Notes: generated by a model from the letters alone, not told the origin. A stretch of 64,000 nucleotides of DNA from SAR324 cluster bacterium (GCA_015231825.1 JADGAV010000009.1:66677-130676); one strand, 5' to 3'. Positions 8,663 through 17,770 are shown, numbered from the stretch's first letter. Translations and numbers: made by a program.

Positions 8663-11089
8663 TCAAAAAAGCCCACTGATGGTGAAGTGAAATTTATCCG
8701 GAGATTCCCCTTGTCGCCGATCCAGCTTTTGCCCCCACTCAAACCTCAGGACGCCAATCGGAGTGATGATACGAACGCCTCCTCCGGCGCTATTGCGGAG
8801 TTCGAAAAATCCGGGTTTCTTTTCTCCCAGCAATTCATATTGAACTGATTCAGAAGTGATGTTTCCTGCATCGTAAAAAATTACACCCCGCATGTTGCTG
8901 GTCGGCCCTTTTTTAAGGGGAAAAAGTAGCTCCAAATTAAAAATTCGCTGAAAAATTCCACCCCCCTGTAATTTTCTAATTTCCTGCGGGTTTAAGCCTC
9001 TTGTCCGCTCATCAATGATGTCGACTTCTCTTTGTCCGTTCTCAGCAATGACTGTGCGTAGTTTTTGGTGAGGAAGAGCTTCCGACCCTGAATATGGCCC
9101 GGAAATCTGCCCAAAATCGTGTCCTCTCACGGTGCTGATCCCGCCAAGCCGATAACGGTCTTCGCTTGGAATTTCTGAATGCCCGATTTTTTCCAGAAAA
9201 CCGATGCGTGTTTGAGCCATTAAGATCAAGGTCCGGTTGTCATTGAGAGACCAAAAATGTTTGTAGCGAAAATTGTATTCTCGAGATTGAGTATTGCCTC
9301 CTAAAACATCTCCACCCGTTTGAATGACAGTAAAACTGGTATTGATCCCCGAACTGGGGAAAGTTGGATGATTTTGAGTGTTGTATCCCAGGGATGGTGC
9401 AATTGAACGTTTAAAAATATTGGATCGCTCACGAGTAAAAAGGCGGTCTACGGTGCTGAATCGAGTAGAAAAACGCAATCTCCGATAGACGGGAAATCCA
9501 CCAGAGATGGAAAAGGAATTTTCTATACGATCTTCCTCAGGACGCAATGTACTCAAAATATTTTGATGAGACAAGGCAATGGATGATGAAATTTGTGAGC
9601 CCAGCAATCGAGGTTCGATGAAAGTCAGACTGAAATCCGTCTGGGCTCCTTCTGAAGCACTTGGGGCGAATTGAGTATTCAGTCGCAAAGTCTGTCCCCG
9701 GCCAAAAAGATTCGCCTTGGAAAAAGAGAAGCCACCGGAAAATTGAGAAAGTTCACTGAATCCCAGTTGTGCAGAAAAGGTACCGGTTTGTGTTTCTTTG
9801 AGAGAGGCGATAATATCCAAAATATTGTCTTCATCTTCAACCGCTTCTTTAGACAGACGAAAACCAGGTTCGAAAAACCCCAGACCCTCGAGGTTTTCCT
9901 GACTGTTTTTTAACTTTTTCCCGTTGTACAGTTCTCCTTCCTTCACTTCAAATTCTCTTCGGATGACGTAATCCCGTGTCTCGACATTGCCGGAAAATTC
10001 AATGCGGCCGATATATGCTTTTTCATTTTTGATGATTTCATAGGTGACGCTGACAGTCCGATTGTTTTCATTAATTTTGGTACGGGGGATTACCCGCACG
10101 AAAGCATATCCTTGCTCCTGATAGACTTCATTCAGGGCGGCGCGATCCTGGTTTTGCAAAAATGGATTGTAAACATTTCCCTCTTTTAGTTTTAGCAATT
10201 CAAGCAGTTCTTCTTTGTTGTTGAGCAGGTCGCCACTGATATCAATTTTACCCGTAAAATACTGTTTGCCTTCTTTGATATTGAGAAACACCTTGAGTCG
10301 GCTGTATTCAGGATTATGGAACAAAATCACTTTCGGTTTGTCGATAAAAACTTTGATGTAACCTTCAGTGAGATAATTTTGAGCAATCAAAGCAAGATCT
10401 TGATTGACCCTTTCTTCCTGGAAAATCCCGGATTCAGTAGCCCAGGAAAAGCAGTCAATTTCGGCGCTCGTGATGAAACGTTTAATGTCCAATTCCGTAA
10501 AAAGTTGATTGCCGGAAACATAAATGTTGGTCAAAAACACTTTGGGTGTTTCTTCAATTTTAAAATCAACGATGTATTTTTTTTCTGAAAGTTCTTCGAT
10601 TTCAGCGCTCACTCTTGTTTGAGAATATCCTTTTTTCCGGTACATATCCCGAATCGTAGTCTCGTCTTCGCTGATTTTAACTGGATCATAAATATCGTTA
10701 ACCTCCGTTTTGAGTTTTTCAGTAATTTCGTCTTCAGAAAGAATTTGACGCCCGCTGATGCGAATATCCTGCACCCTCGGACGTTCGGTAACAACAAAGC
10801 GTAACAAATATCCGTCTGCTTCCGGTTCTGCTTCAACCTCAACATTGAGAAACAGTCCCATTTGATAAATCATTTTGATGTCACGAATGATCCTGCGTTT
10901 GTCGAGTAGTTGTCCTATTTGGCTTTCAAGCTTGAAAAGAATTTGTGAAGTTTCCAATTCAGAGGTCCCCTGAACTTCTATTTCTGTAATAATTGATTTT
11001 TGGGAATATACCTGCGGGACTGCCACGAACAAAAGCAGAAGACTGAACATTAAATTCCGGAATAACTGTTTCCAGTAGAGTAAGTTCAT
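8663..11089 (-). CDS. bamA: outer membrane protein assembly factor BamA
   Basis: Omp85 protein that folds and inserts beta-barrel proteins into the outer membrane. It is 808 residues with a signal peptide at about 1-29 (hydrophobic LMFSLLLLFVAVPQ, cleavage near VYSQ). Five POTRA domains follow to about residue 430, visible as repeated beta-alpha-alpha-beta-beta units such as ERPRVQDIRISG, KVFLTNIYVSGNQLF and KAYIGRIEFSGN. The C-terminal 16-strand barrel ends in FHFTISGLF with a terminal Phe. The conserved lid-loop motif appears as TVRGHDFG, a His where VRGF/Y is usual. LolD lies 19 bases upstream in the same unit, joining lipoprotein sorting with barrel assembly. TamA is a less likely alternative because five POTRA domains are present. 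Confidence 0.95.
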   Translation of the reverse strand: MNLLYWKQLFRNLMFSLLLLFVAVPQVYSQKSIITEIEVQGTSELETSQILFKLESQIGQLLDKRRIIRDIKMIYQMGLFLNVEVEAEPEADGYLLRFVVTERPRVQDIRISGRQILSEDEITEKLKTEVNDIYDPVKISEDETTIRDMYRKKGYSQTRVSAEIEELSEKKYIVDFKIEETPKVFLTNIYVSGNQLFTELDIKRFITSAEIDCFSWATESGIFQEERVNQDLALIAQNYLTEGYIKVFIDKPKVILFHNPEYSRLKVFLNIKEGKQYFTGKIDISGDLLNNKEELLELLKLKEGNVYNPFLQNQDRAALNEVYQEQGYAFVRVIPRTKINENNRTVSVTYEIIKNEKAYIGRIEFSGNVETRDYVIRREFEVKEGELYNGKKLKNSQENLEGLGFFEPGFRLSKEAVEDEDNILDIIASLKETQTGTFSAQLGFSELSQFSGGFSFSKANLFGRGQTLRLNTQFAPSASEGAQTDFSLTFIEPRLLGSQISSSIALSHQNILSTLRPEEDRIENSFSISGGFPVYRRLRFSTRFSTVDRLFTRERSNIFKRSIAPSLGYNTQNHPTFPSSGINTSFTVIQTGGDVLGGNTQSREYNFRYKHFWSLNDNRTLILMAQTRIGFLEKIGHSEIPSEDRYRLGGISTVRGHDFGQISGPYSGSEALPHQKLRTVIAENGQREVDIIDERTRGLNPQEIRKLQGGGIFQRIFNLELLFPLKKGPTSNMRGVIFYDAGNITSESVQYELLGEKKPGFFELRNSAGGGVRIITPIGVLRFEWGQKLDRRQGESPDKFHFTISGLF

Positions 11090-11108
11090 AGTTGTTTCAA
11101 GGAAAGTT

Positions 11109-11816
11109 TTATTGTATGGACTCGTTGGTCTGCAGATGTAACAAACCGTCCATCAATTTGTAATGGAACTGCATACTGTCCGCCAATGCCGTGTTATGTG
11201 TGATTACAATCAAAGTGATGCCGTAGTCGACATTTAAGCGCAGCAGCAATTCAAGAATTTGCTGACCGGTTTCCTGATCGAGATTTCCTGTCGGTTCGTC
11301 GGTTAAAAGAATCTTTGGAGAATTGGCGACTGCCCGAGCAATCGCTACCCTTTGCTGTTCTCCTCCTGACAATTGAGAGGGTTTGTGGTGAAAACGTTCT
11401 TCCAGACCGACATTCGATAAAAGAGATTTGGCTTTCTGGTTGGCCTCGTCGGTTGGCTGATTGCAAATTCTCAGGGGCATGGCCACATTTTCCAGTGCCG
11501 TAAAGTCGTGCAGCAAGTGATGAAATTGGAAGACATAGGCAATTTCTTTGTTTCTGAATTTTGCTGTTTCTTCACGTGTCATTTTTGAAAGATCTTCACC
11601 GGCAATTTTGATTTCTCCTTCATCGGCAGTATCGAGCCCCCCCAAGAGATGAAGAAAAGTACTTTTTCCGGTGCCGGAAGCTCCAACAATTGAAACGGTC
11701 GCACCCTGATTGACGGAAAGAGACAGACCCTTCAGAATATGCAAAATATGACCTTCTCCGTCACGGTAACTTTTGTGGAGATTTGTCACTTCAATTAGAA
11801 TGTTCTCCGTCGTCAT
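11109..11816 (-). CDS. lolD: lipoprotein-releasing system ATPase LolD
   Basis: ATPase of the LolCDE transporter, which extracts lipoproteins from the inner membrane for transfer to LolA. It has 235 residues. Seen: Walker A GASGTGKST, Q-loop (YVFQFHHLLHDFTALENVAMPL, typical of the LolD/MacB group), ABC signature LSGGEQQRVAIARA, Walker B ILLTDEPTGNLD, and switch His in VITHNTALAD. Its partner lolC/E is not in the window, which would normally be expected next to it. The position directly before bamA supports the Lol role over a generic MacB-type exporter, but the two are hard to separate by sequence alone. Confidence 0.88.
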   Translation of the reverse strand: MTTENILIEVTNLHKSYRDGEGHILHILKGLSLSVNQGATVSIVGASGTGKSTFLHLLGGLDTADEGEIKIAGEDLSKMTREETAKFRNKEIAYVFQFHHLLHDFTALENVAMPLRICNQPTDEANQKAKSLLSNVGLEERFHHKPSQLSGGEQQRVAIARAVANSPKILLTDEPTGNLDQETGQQILELLLRLNVDYGITLIVITHNTALADSMQFHYKLMDGLLHLQTNESIQ

Positions 11817-11941
11817 CGATGAAGCACCGGAAGCATCAGTTGGATTTCATCTTCAGGTTGTTGGAAACACAATCAACCTGGAGTTTTGCTCTGCTATTGA
11901 GAGTGAAAAAGCACGTTAAAATTTTTTTCTGTTCATGTAAT

Positions 11942-13198
11942 TCAGGTCGTAAAGGCAGGTAGTTTTTTAGGAATGAGCTGATTCTTCAATTTTCCATATT
12001 GTGGAATTCCAGCAGAAAAAGGAGGAAAATCTTCACCTTCAATCAGGGGTTGACAATAGGTGATAAATTCATCAGTAATATCAAATCCTTCGTCTTGAAT
12101 ATAAGAATCCGGTAACAACTTTTCCTGATTTGCGATATTGGAAGCATCTGTGTGATCGACACTCCATTGATAGGGATCATTGCTTTCCCGCACAATGGTC
12201 ACCATTTTTCCATTCAATTGTTCTTTTGCGATTATCACCGCGTGGTGGCCGCAGGCTATTGCCTGTTCGAGATCCACCCGGGAAACAAGATGCCTGCCTG
12301 ATCGTTGGCAGTAATCCAAAAGTGCCCCATGGGTTTTGAGTCCCAGATTATCTTTTATTATCGATTGGACCACATTGACGGCCCCTCCAAGCTGAACATG
12401 ACCAAATTGATCTTTGATGCCAGAATCTGCTAAAAAAGTACCATCTTCTTTTTTGGCTCCCTCTGAAACGACTACCACACAGTATCCTTGCTGAGCCACC
12501 GTACCTTCAATTTTTGCCAGCAGTTTGTCTTGAGAGACTGGACGTTCGGGTAAAAGAATTATGTGAGGAGGATCTCCAGCCATCCGACGGGCCAGTGCAG
12601 TGGAGGCAGCGATCCAGCCGGCATGCCTTCCCATTGTTTCCATCACAAAGACTTTTGTGGAATCTCGATACATGGAAGCGACATCAATCCCACCTTCCAG
12701 GAGTGATGTTGCATTGTATTTGGCCGTAGAACCAAATCCGGGACTGTTGTCTGTGACCGGTAAATCGTTATCAATAGTCTTGGGGACACCCACAGAGATG
12801 AGATCATATCCCATTTGCCCGGCGATTTGACTGACTTTATAGGCAGTGTCCATGGAATCGTTTCCTCCATTATAAAAAAAATACCGTATATTGTGTGCTT
12901 CCAATACCTGAACGATTCTTTCAAACTCATTTCTGTTTTTTTCCAAATCCGGCAATTTTCGTCGACATGAACCCAGGGCTGCACCTGGAGTATAGCGTAG
13001 CGCCTCGATCATATTGGGCGACTCTTCCTGCAAATCAATTAGATTTTCATCTAAAATCCCATTGATTCCTTGAAAACCTCCATAAATCTTTTCGATGAAA
13101 TCCGCTTTCATTGCCTCCGTTATAACACCGTATGCTGATCCGTTGATGACACTGGTGACTCCGCCCGATTGGGCATAAACTGCATTTCCATGTAACAT
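11942..13198 (-). CDS. pfp: pyrophosphate-dependent 6-phosphofructokinase
   Basis: Interconverts fructose-6-phosphate and fructose-1,6-bisphosphate, probably with pyrophosphate as phosphoryl donor. It has 418 residues, longer than the roughly 320 of ATP-PFK. Seen: nucleotide/PPi loop YNGGNDSMDT and catalytic loop GVPKTIDNDLP. ATP enzymes have GGDGS and PGTIDND. The Asp after N in GGND and the Lys in PKTIDND are the two positions known to switch donor specificity towards PPi. METMGRHAGWIA carries the conserved substrate-binding Arg/His. AAGG upstream of the ATG supports the start. It stands alone, with 125 bases before lolD. A reversible PPi enzyme could work in both glycolysis and gluconeogenesis. 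Confidence 0.9.
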   Translation of the reverse strand: MLHGNAVYAQSGGVTSVINGSAYGVITEAMKADFIEKIYGGFQGINGILDENLIDLQEESPNMIEALRYTPGAALGSCRRKLPDLEKNRNEFERIVQVLEAHNIRYFFYNGGNDSMDTAYKVSQIAGQMGYDLISVGVPKTIDNDLPVTDNSPGFGSTAKYNATSLLEGGIDVASMYRDSTKVFVMETMGRHAGWIAASTALARRMAGDPPHIILLPERPVSQDKLLAKIEGTVAQQGYCVVVVSEGAKKEDGTFLADSGIKDQFGHVQLGGAVNVVQSIIKDNLGLKTHGALLDYCQRSGRHLVSRVDLEQAIACGHHAVIIAKEQLNGKMVTIVRESNDPYQWSVDHTDASNIANQEKLLPDSYIQDEGFDITDEFITYCQPLIEGEDFPPFSAGIPQYGKLKNQLIPKKLPAFTT

Positions 13199-13349
13199 AG
13201 CAAACCTTAGTTTTAGAATTGAGATTTTCGATAAATTCGGGAAAATAATTACTCAATTTGATAGGCAATAACAAGTTTTTATATCAAATATGGAGGAGAA
13301 GAAGGAAGGATTTCACGGTCGTTTGACAGGTGCAAAGTTGATACTGCAA

Positions 13350-13586
13350 TTATTCCTCTTCCAAGAGTTCTCTCAAACGTTTTTGTCTCTTTTTTTTGGC
13401 GATCGGGCGCCGGTCACATAGCTCAGAATCACTATAGTTGACGACGCGACGCAAGGGCGGGGATTCTGATTCAAAAAGACAACTTTCGTTCGATTCAACC
13501 CAGTTAGTGGTTTGGGTGCACCCTGTTGCTCCGACCCAGCATCCAAGGAAAAACAAGACAGTCCGGTTGAAAAAATAGCGATTCAT
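13350..13586 (-). CDS. small probable lipoprotein, unknown function
   Basis: This 78-residue protein is not recognised. The N terminus (MNRYFFNRTVLFFLGCWVGATGC) looks like a lipoprotein signal with a Cys at residue 23, but the residues before it (GATG) are a weak lipobox. The rest is short, has Ser/Glu-rich and Arg-rich parts and ends in a basic, then acidic, tail (KKKRQKRLRELLEEE). The start at 13586 was chosen over a frame-open codon at 13634 because it gives the signal peptide and has AGGA about 11 bases upstream. It lies 17 bases after the response regulator gene on the same strand, so the two are probably cotranscribed. Confidence 0.5.
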   Translation of the reverse strand: MNRYFFNRTVLFFLGCWVGATGCTQTTNWVESNESCLFESESPPLRRVVNYSDSELCDRRPIAKKKRQKRLRELLEEE

Positions 13587-13603
13587 TTGCGGCAGAATCC
13601 TGC

Positions 13604-14005
13604 TCATTCGGCATTCATTACAAGTTTGGCCCATTTGTGAACCCGATGAATTGCTGCTTGAATTGAAATGATAACATCTTCGGTATTGAATGGTTTTTCA
13701 AAATAATCGGTAGCACCGGCTTTGAGACATTCCACCACTCTTTGTTTGTTGCTGTGGGCAGTCATGATAAAGACCTGAATCAGATTGTTGAAACCCTTGA
13801 CAAACCTCAAAAGATCAATGCCTGACATTCCCGGTAATTGCAGGTCAGAGATCACAATATAGAATTCTTCCGATTCAATCAATTCCATCCCTTCTTCTGC
13901 TGTATGAGCCGTGACCACCTCATGTCCCATATCCTTCAAAATTTCACGCAGGAGTAATGTCATGTTTTTGTCATCGTCAACAACCAGTATTTTTGTGTAT
14001 TCCAT
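13604..14005 (-). CDS. single-domain response regulator (CheY-like receiver)
   Basis: This 133-residue receiver domain has no output domain. All phosphorylation residues are present: acidic cluster VVDDD at residues 9-12, phospho-acceptor Asp54 in ISDLQLPGMSG, Thr in IMTAHS, and Lys in YFEKPF. The first half closely resembles receivers of NtrC or sensor-kinase-linked regulators. Its partner kinase is not in the window. The next gene, on the same strand, is the small lipoprotein candidate. It may act by protein contact as CheY does; the lone fliM at 24.6 kb is a conceivable target, but this is speculation. Confidence 0.9.
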   Translation of the reverse strand: MEYTKILVVDDDKNMTLLLREILKDMGHEVVTAHTAEEGMELIESEEFYIVISDLQLPGMSGIDLLRFVKGFNNLIQVFIMTAHSNKQRVVECLKAGATDYFEKPFNTEDVIISIQAAIHRVHKWAKLVMNAE

Positions 14006-14327
14006 TGCACTTTCATTGATTGGGGTGATTAAAAAGGTTTTGGTTCATCCAAACTTGGCTGTTTTTTTAAGCTTTACGGATGAATTCCATCAGGAAAAAA
14101 TGAGAATCACTTTTTTTGCCAACATTAATTCAGCCCTTTCTCTAGCAAACTTTCCAAAAAGTTGAAAACTCAATTGTCATTGAGTGGAAAATTCTTCTCT
14201 TGAGGGCTCTTTTCCTGAAACTCTCAGAATTTTGCATCGGGTTTTAACTTTTAAATGTTCTGAGGCATTGTTATGTTCAAATAAGGTTTCTACAAAAATT
14301 AAGTTTTACACTAAATCCAAATACGTC
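14006..14327. other. divergent intergenic region, response regulator / ftsW
   Basis: About 320 bases between divergent genes must hold both promoters. The frame of ftsW is open back to a GTG at 14184, but the segment translated from there has no family similarity. No convincing -35/-10 pair, RNA gene or repeat was found. Confidence 0.5.
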
Positions 14328-15482
14328 ATGAATTCACAGTATGATCCCTGGCTTAGTTTTTCAGTGATTGCCCTTACTCTTTTTGGGACGGTGATGATTT
14401 ACAGCACCAGTGCCGTCTTTGCAGAATTACGGTTCCAAAACGGCTTTCATTTTTTAACAGCGCATCTGCTCCATCTTTGTGTTGGAATCGGATTTTTTGT
14501 AATTGGATTGAGAATGAATTATCGTCAATGGGAGAAAATTGTTCCCGTGATGATGATCACTGCTCTGATTTTACTGGTGCTTGTGTTGATTCCAGGGATA
14601 GGACATGAAGTCAAAGGTGCCCGGCGTTGGATTCGCATCTTCGGAATTGGGTTTCAACCGGCAGAGTTTTTGAAAGTGGTCCTGGTTTTTTATGTCGCTT
14701 CCTATCTAGGTCGAAAGCAAGATATTTTAAATTCATTTTTTAGAGGAATCAGCCCTAATTTTATTGTGATCGGGATCTATCTGATTCTGGTTCTGATGCA
14801 GCCCGATTTTGGCACAGTGGTTTTGATTTCCCTCACCGTGCTTTCAATGATGTATATTGGCGGAGGCAAACCCATTCATATTTTTGGAAGCCTGGTCGGG
14901 TTTTCCCTGGTGGGGACACTGCTGATTATCAGCCAGTCCTATCGCCTGCGTCGACTTTCAGCATTTCTTGATCCCTGGGATGATCCTTTGGATTCAGGAT
15001 TTCAGATAATCCAATCTTTCATTGCATTGGGAACAGGAGGTTGGTTTGGTAAAGGCTTGAGCATGAGTCTTCAAAAGTTATTCTTTCTTCCAGACGCACA
15101 TACGGATTTTATTTTTGCGATTGTGGGAGAGGAACTGGGGTTTATCCGAGTTGTATTCTTAATTTTTTTGTTTGGGGTATTTATTTGGCGCGGTTACCTG
15201 ATTTCCCTGCATGCTGACAATCTTTTTGGAAGGCATATAGCCTTTGGGGTAACGACTTCCATCAGTCTGCAAATTCTTCTCAATCTTTTTGTGGTGACGG
15301 GTCTTCTGCCAACGAAGGGTCTCCCTCTTCCGTTTATCAGCTCTGGAGGCACTTCATTGATCGTCACTCTTTTTATGGCGGGACTATTGCTCAATATCGG
15401 TCAGATTTCACCGGCTGCTGCTCGAGGAGCGAGCTCTCCTTTTTCAACAAAAAGCCAAAGGGATTCTGGAAGAAACAGTTAA
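14328..15482 (+). CDS. ftsW: peptidoglycan glycosyltransferase FtsW (SEDS family)
   Basis: SEDS protein that polymerises septal peptidoglycan together with a class B PBP. It is about 384 residues with ten membrane segments. FtsW rather than RodA is indicated by DPWDDPLDSGFQIIQS, the LPDAHTDFIFAIVGEELG block with the catalytic Asp, and GLLPTKGLPLPFISSGGTSL. The start ATG at 14328 gives MNSQYDPWLSFSVIALTLFG, the usual short cytoplasmic tail before the first membrane helix; no Shine-Dalgarno is evident. FtsW usually sits in the mra/mur cluster, but here none of murC, murD, ftsQ or ftsZ is nearby. Only a MurG-like gene lies 1.2 kb away on the other strand. Confidence 0.9.
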   Translation: MNSQYDPWLSFSVIALTLFGTVMIYSTSAVFAELRFQNGFHFLTAHLLHLCVGIGFFVIGLRMNYRQWEKIVPVMMITALILLVLVLIPGIGHEVKGARRWIRIFGIGFQPAEFLKVVLVFYVASYLGRKQDILNSFFRGISPNFIVIGIYLILVLMQPDFGTVVLISLTVLSMMYIGGGKPIHIFGSLVGFSLVGTLLIISQSYRLRRLSAFLDPWDDPLDSGFQIIQSFIALGTGGWFGKGLSMSLQKLFFLPDAHTDFIFAIVGEELGFIRVVFLIFLFGVFIWRGYLISLHADNLFGRHIAFGVTTSISLQILLNLFVVTGLLPTKGLPLPFISSGGTSLIVTLFMAGLLLNIGQISPAAARGASSPFSTKSQRDSGRNS

Positions 15483-15896
15483 TTTATTCTGATTGCAAAA
15501 GAAGGGTGCACTGAGAGGAATGCCTTAAAAACGGGAGTTTTTTGGGCAAAGAATCCATTGGATTTTTTGCAAGTGTGCATAAAATTGTTGACAATCTTTC
15601 AAAAATCATTAAAAATCAAGCCAATTTTGATACCTAAAATTTCACCTCATTATTTTCATGAGATACGGGAAAATCAATAAAATTGAAGCCCGCTGACTCT
15701 GCCTGATCCGTAACTGACCAATAATTTTGGTTTCAGTTTCTTGAGGTCTCTCGTGAATTTACCTGGAAGCATTACGATTGAAAAATTGGACCAAACCCAG
15801 ATCGTGGAGTCTTTCTTTTAAACAGAACAATCTTCTCAATTCAGAATTTAGATACTAGTTTCTTAATATTGAAAGAGGAAAATAGGAGTAATCAGT
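15483..15896. other. intergenic region ftsW / HTH regulator
   Basis: This stretch of 414 AT-rich bases holds the ftsW terminator candidate near 15550. It also holds a tenfold-spaced repeat of AAAAATCA (15601-15608 and 15611-15618) and, just before 15897, the ribosome-binding site AGGAG of the next gene. No ORF or RNA gene was recognised. Confidence 0.5.
15549..15568 (+). terminator. candidate rho-independent terminator after ftsW
   Basis: Stem AATCC / GGATT with loop ATT continues as A/T pairs into a run of six T. It lies 70 bases past the ftsW stop. It is short but has the expected hairpin plus T-run form. Confidence 0.42.
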
Positions 15897-16400
15897 ATGA
15901 ATAATAACACCGCAACTGCTCAATTAAATGAACTTGCTGAAAGTAAAGATGATGAGAATCAAGAGCCAACGTTTGGTGAAAAAATGTTAACATGGAGGGA
16001 GTCTGTTGGACTGACTCGCAAAGAATTAGCTCGCAAGCTCAATGTGTCTTTGACTGCAGTCAAAAATTGGGAAACTGGTCACTCCACCCCCAAGTTAACC
16101 AAGTACAGCGAAATCGCAAAAGTCCTCAGTATTACCGTAAAAGAAATGGGTTTGGATGAAAATTTGGATCTCACAAAAATAGGAGATCGAATCAAGTATG
16201 CAAGGCTGCTGAGAGGAATGTCCATAGAAGCGTTTTCGTACGAGTTCGGATTCGCAATCCAAACCGTTAAAAGCTGGGAATCTCATACAGCAGAAGTTTC
16301 AGAACCCTCCTTAGGGCGTATTTCCCGAGCCCTAGATATTCCCGCCAACTTCTTTGATATGGCCATCAATCCTGAACAAGTATTGGCGAATATTGCTTAA
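15897..16400 (+). CDS. double helix-turn-helix (XRE/Cro type) regulator
   Basis: This 167-residue protein is made of two successive XRE-family HTH domains. The first spans about residues 27-80 (TWRESVGLTRKELARKLNVSLTAVKNWETG). The second spans about 100-155 (IKYARLLRGMSIEAFSYEFG, then VKSWE and RISRALDIPANFF). Both keep the Trp-Glu pair after the recognition helix. There is no ligand or protease domain. The start is supported by AGGAG eight bases before the ATG. It is surrounded by gene-free DNA and convergent with a small unknown gene. Possible roles are self-regulation or control of a distant operon. Two HTHs in one chain suggest binding of a long or two-part operator. Confidence 0.82.
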   Translation: MNNNTATAQLNELAESKDDENQEPTFGEKMLTWRESVGLTRKELARKLNVSLTAVKNWETGHSTPKLTKYSEIAKVLSITVKEMGLDENLDLTKIGDRIKYARLLRGMSIEAFSYEFGFAIQTVKSWESHTAEVSEPSLGRISRALDIPANFFDMAINPEQVLANIA

Positions 16401-16462
16401 GCCGACATTTGAATGCTTCACCATGCGGTGCTATTTTTGGTGAAGCACTGTGATCTTGAACA

Positions 16463-16657
16463 TTATCCAATCTCTTCTACATCCCATTTTTCAGATCCGA
16501 TTACTCCCCACGGTCGAGGCTGTCCGGATTCTTTCCGGACCTGAAGGGTTGTTTGATGTCTTGAGGATTCCACCAGGTTTTTTGCATGAGCTTTGCTGTT
16601 CGCATCAACAATGTAGGGTTGAATCCATATTTCTTTGACATAGACACGATATTTCAT
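16463..16657 (-). CDS. small protein of unknown function, DpnD/PcfM-like appearance
   Basis: This 64-residue protein starts MKYRVYVKEIWIQPYIVDAN and continues SKAHAKNLVES. That beta-strand / acidic turn / helix pattern is like small DpnD/PcfM-type proteins (VKVxE...V.AxS.EEA). The similarity is by eye and weak. The gene is supported by an excellent ribosome-binding site: AAGAGGAA a few bases before the ATG. It lies 24 bases downstream of the MurG-like gene and on the same strand, so the two may share a transcript. An overlapping frame on the + strand (16450-16638) has no such site and was dismissed. Confidence 0.62.
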   Translation of the reverse strand: MKYRVYVKEIWIQPYIVDANSKAHAKNLVESSRHQTTLQVRKESGQPRPWGVIGSEKWDVEEIG

Positions 16658-16681
16658 AGTTCCTCTTTTTTCTCGTTTAGT

Positions 16682-17770
16682 TTATGTTGAGCTGTGCGCA
16701 CATGTTTTTAAGATCAGTTCAACAAATTTCACTGTCCCTCCAGGAGGAAGCAGTTGATTGAGGTTTTTTCCAAAATAGCCGGGATGGTAGTCGTTTAAAA
16801 ATTTTTTCCACCAGAGATTTCCTTCCTCCATAAATTGCTGCTGGGTAAGCAAAATTCCAGCCCGGGCTTCAACGAGGGCCGCAGCGTTTAATTCCTGATG
16901 GCTTCCAGGAAGGGGAACTATTACTGCATCTTTGGCGAGATATGCCAGTTCTCCCAAAATTCCTAGGCCCGCACGAGTAACTACCAAATCACTTCGTGCC
17001 AAAAGGTTGCCCATTCCTTCAGAGACAAATGGAAAGGGGTGATAATCGGGATGAGTACAAATTGGACCTGTTTGTGATTTTCCCGTCAAATGGACCACCT
17101 GGAAGCGTTCCAGCCAAAAATCCAAAACGAGAGCAACCGCCTGATTGAGTCCGGCAGCTCCCTGGCCGCCTCCAGTAACCAAAAGCACCGGTTTTTCTGG
17201 TTTTAGATTGAACTGCGAATTGGCGAGAGTGGCAGAGGCATTACGTATTTCAGAACGGACTACAGGACCAATTGATTGTTTAGCAATTCGTGGAAAGTAA
17301 GGTGCGGTCTCTTCAAATAGATAGGCTAAAAATTTGCTTGCCGGGGCCATCAGACGATTGGCTAAACCAGGTTGGACATCCATTTGGAGGAGAATATGTG
17401 GAATTCTCAAAATCCAGGCGGCATAGGCAACAGGAACACTAACAAAACTCCCGGCAGAGACTACTATCTGTGGACGAAACTGTATCAATTTAATCAGTCC
17501 TGCAACAAAACCTGATACTACAAAAAAAGGGTCTGTCAGGTTTTTCCAACTCCAGTATCGCCGAAGTTTCCCGGAAGGAATACCAGCAAAGGTCAATCCT
17601 GTCAGTTGAACCATTTCCTTTTCTGGACCGTCAATTGTTCCAAGGAATAGGCCTTCGACCTCGCTTTGACCCAATTTGTGCATCAATTCTCCGTAAGTGG
17701 CCAACAAAGGCGTTGTTGGTCCCCCGGAACCTCCCCCGGTGAACATAATACGTAGTGGCTGGTTTGGCAT
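16682..17770 (-). CDS. MurG-like glycosyltransferase (GT28/GT-B), divergent
   Basis: This 362-residue two-Rossmann (GT-B) protein is related to MurG, which adds GlcNAc to lipid I. Seen: N-terminal loop TGGGSGGPTTPLLA; VSAGSFVSVPVAYAA; LQMDVQPGLANRLMAP; GGGQGAAGLNQAV; donor-site RAGLGILGELAYLA, retaining the Glu of the RSGALTVSE motif; and GSHQELNAAAL. Differences from true MurG are notable. The conserved His of GGTGGH is Pro, and the lipid-side HEQN is LQMD. It may still be the cell's MurG, or it may be a paralogue using another polyprenyl-linked acceptor. The surroundings (ftsW, glycosyltransferase, rmlAB) point to envelope polysaccharide work. Confidence 0.72.
   Translation of the reverse strand: MPNQPLRIMFTGGGSGGPTTPLLATYGELMHKLGQSEVEGLFLGTIDGPEKEMVQLTGLTFAGIPSGKLRRYWSWKNLTDPFFVVSGFVAGLIKLIQFRPQIVVSAGSFVSVPVAYAAWILRIPHILLQMDVQPGLANRLMAPASKFLAYLFEETAPYFPRIAKQSIGPVVRSEIRNASATLANSQFNLKPEKPVLLVTGGGQGAAGLNQAVALVLDFWLERFQVVHLTGKSQTGPICTHPDYHPFPFVSEGMGNLLARSDLVVTRAGLGILGELAYLAKDAVIVPLPGSHQELNAAALVEARAGILLTQQQFMEEGNLWWKKFLNDYHPGYFGKNLNQLLPPGGTVKFVELILKTCAHSST

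Noticed and set aside
16450..16638. 62-codon plus-strand frame opposite the small 16463-16657 gene
   Set aside because: The minus-strand frame has an excellent ribosome-binding site and protein-like composition; this one has neither.
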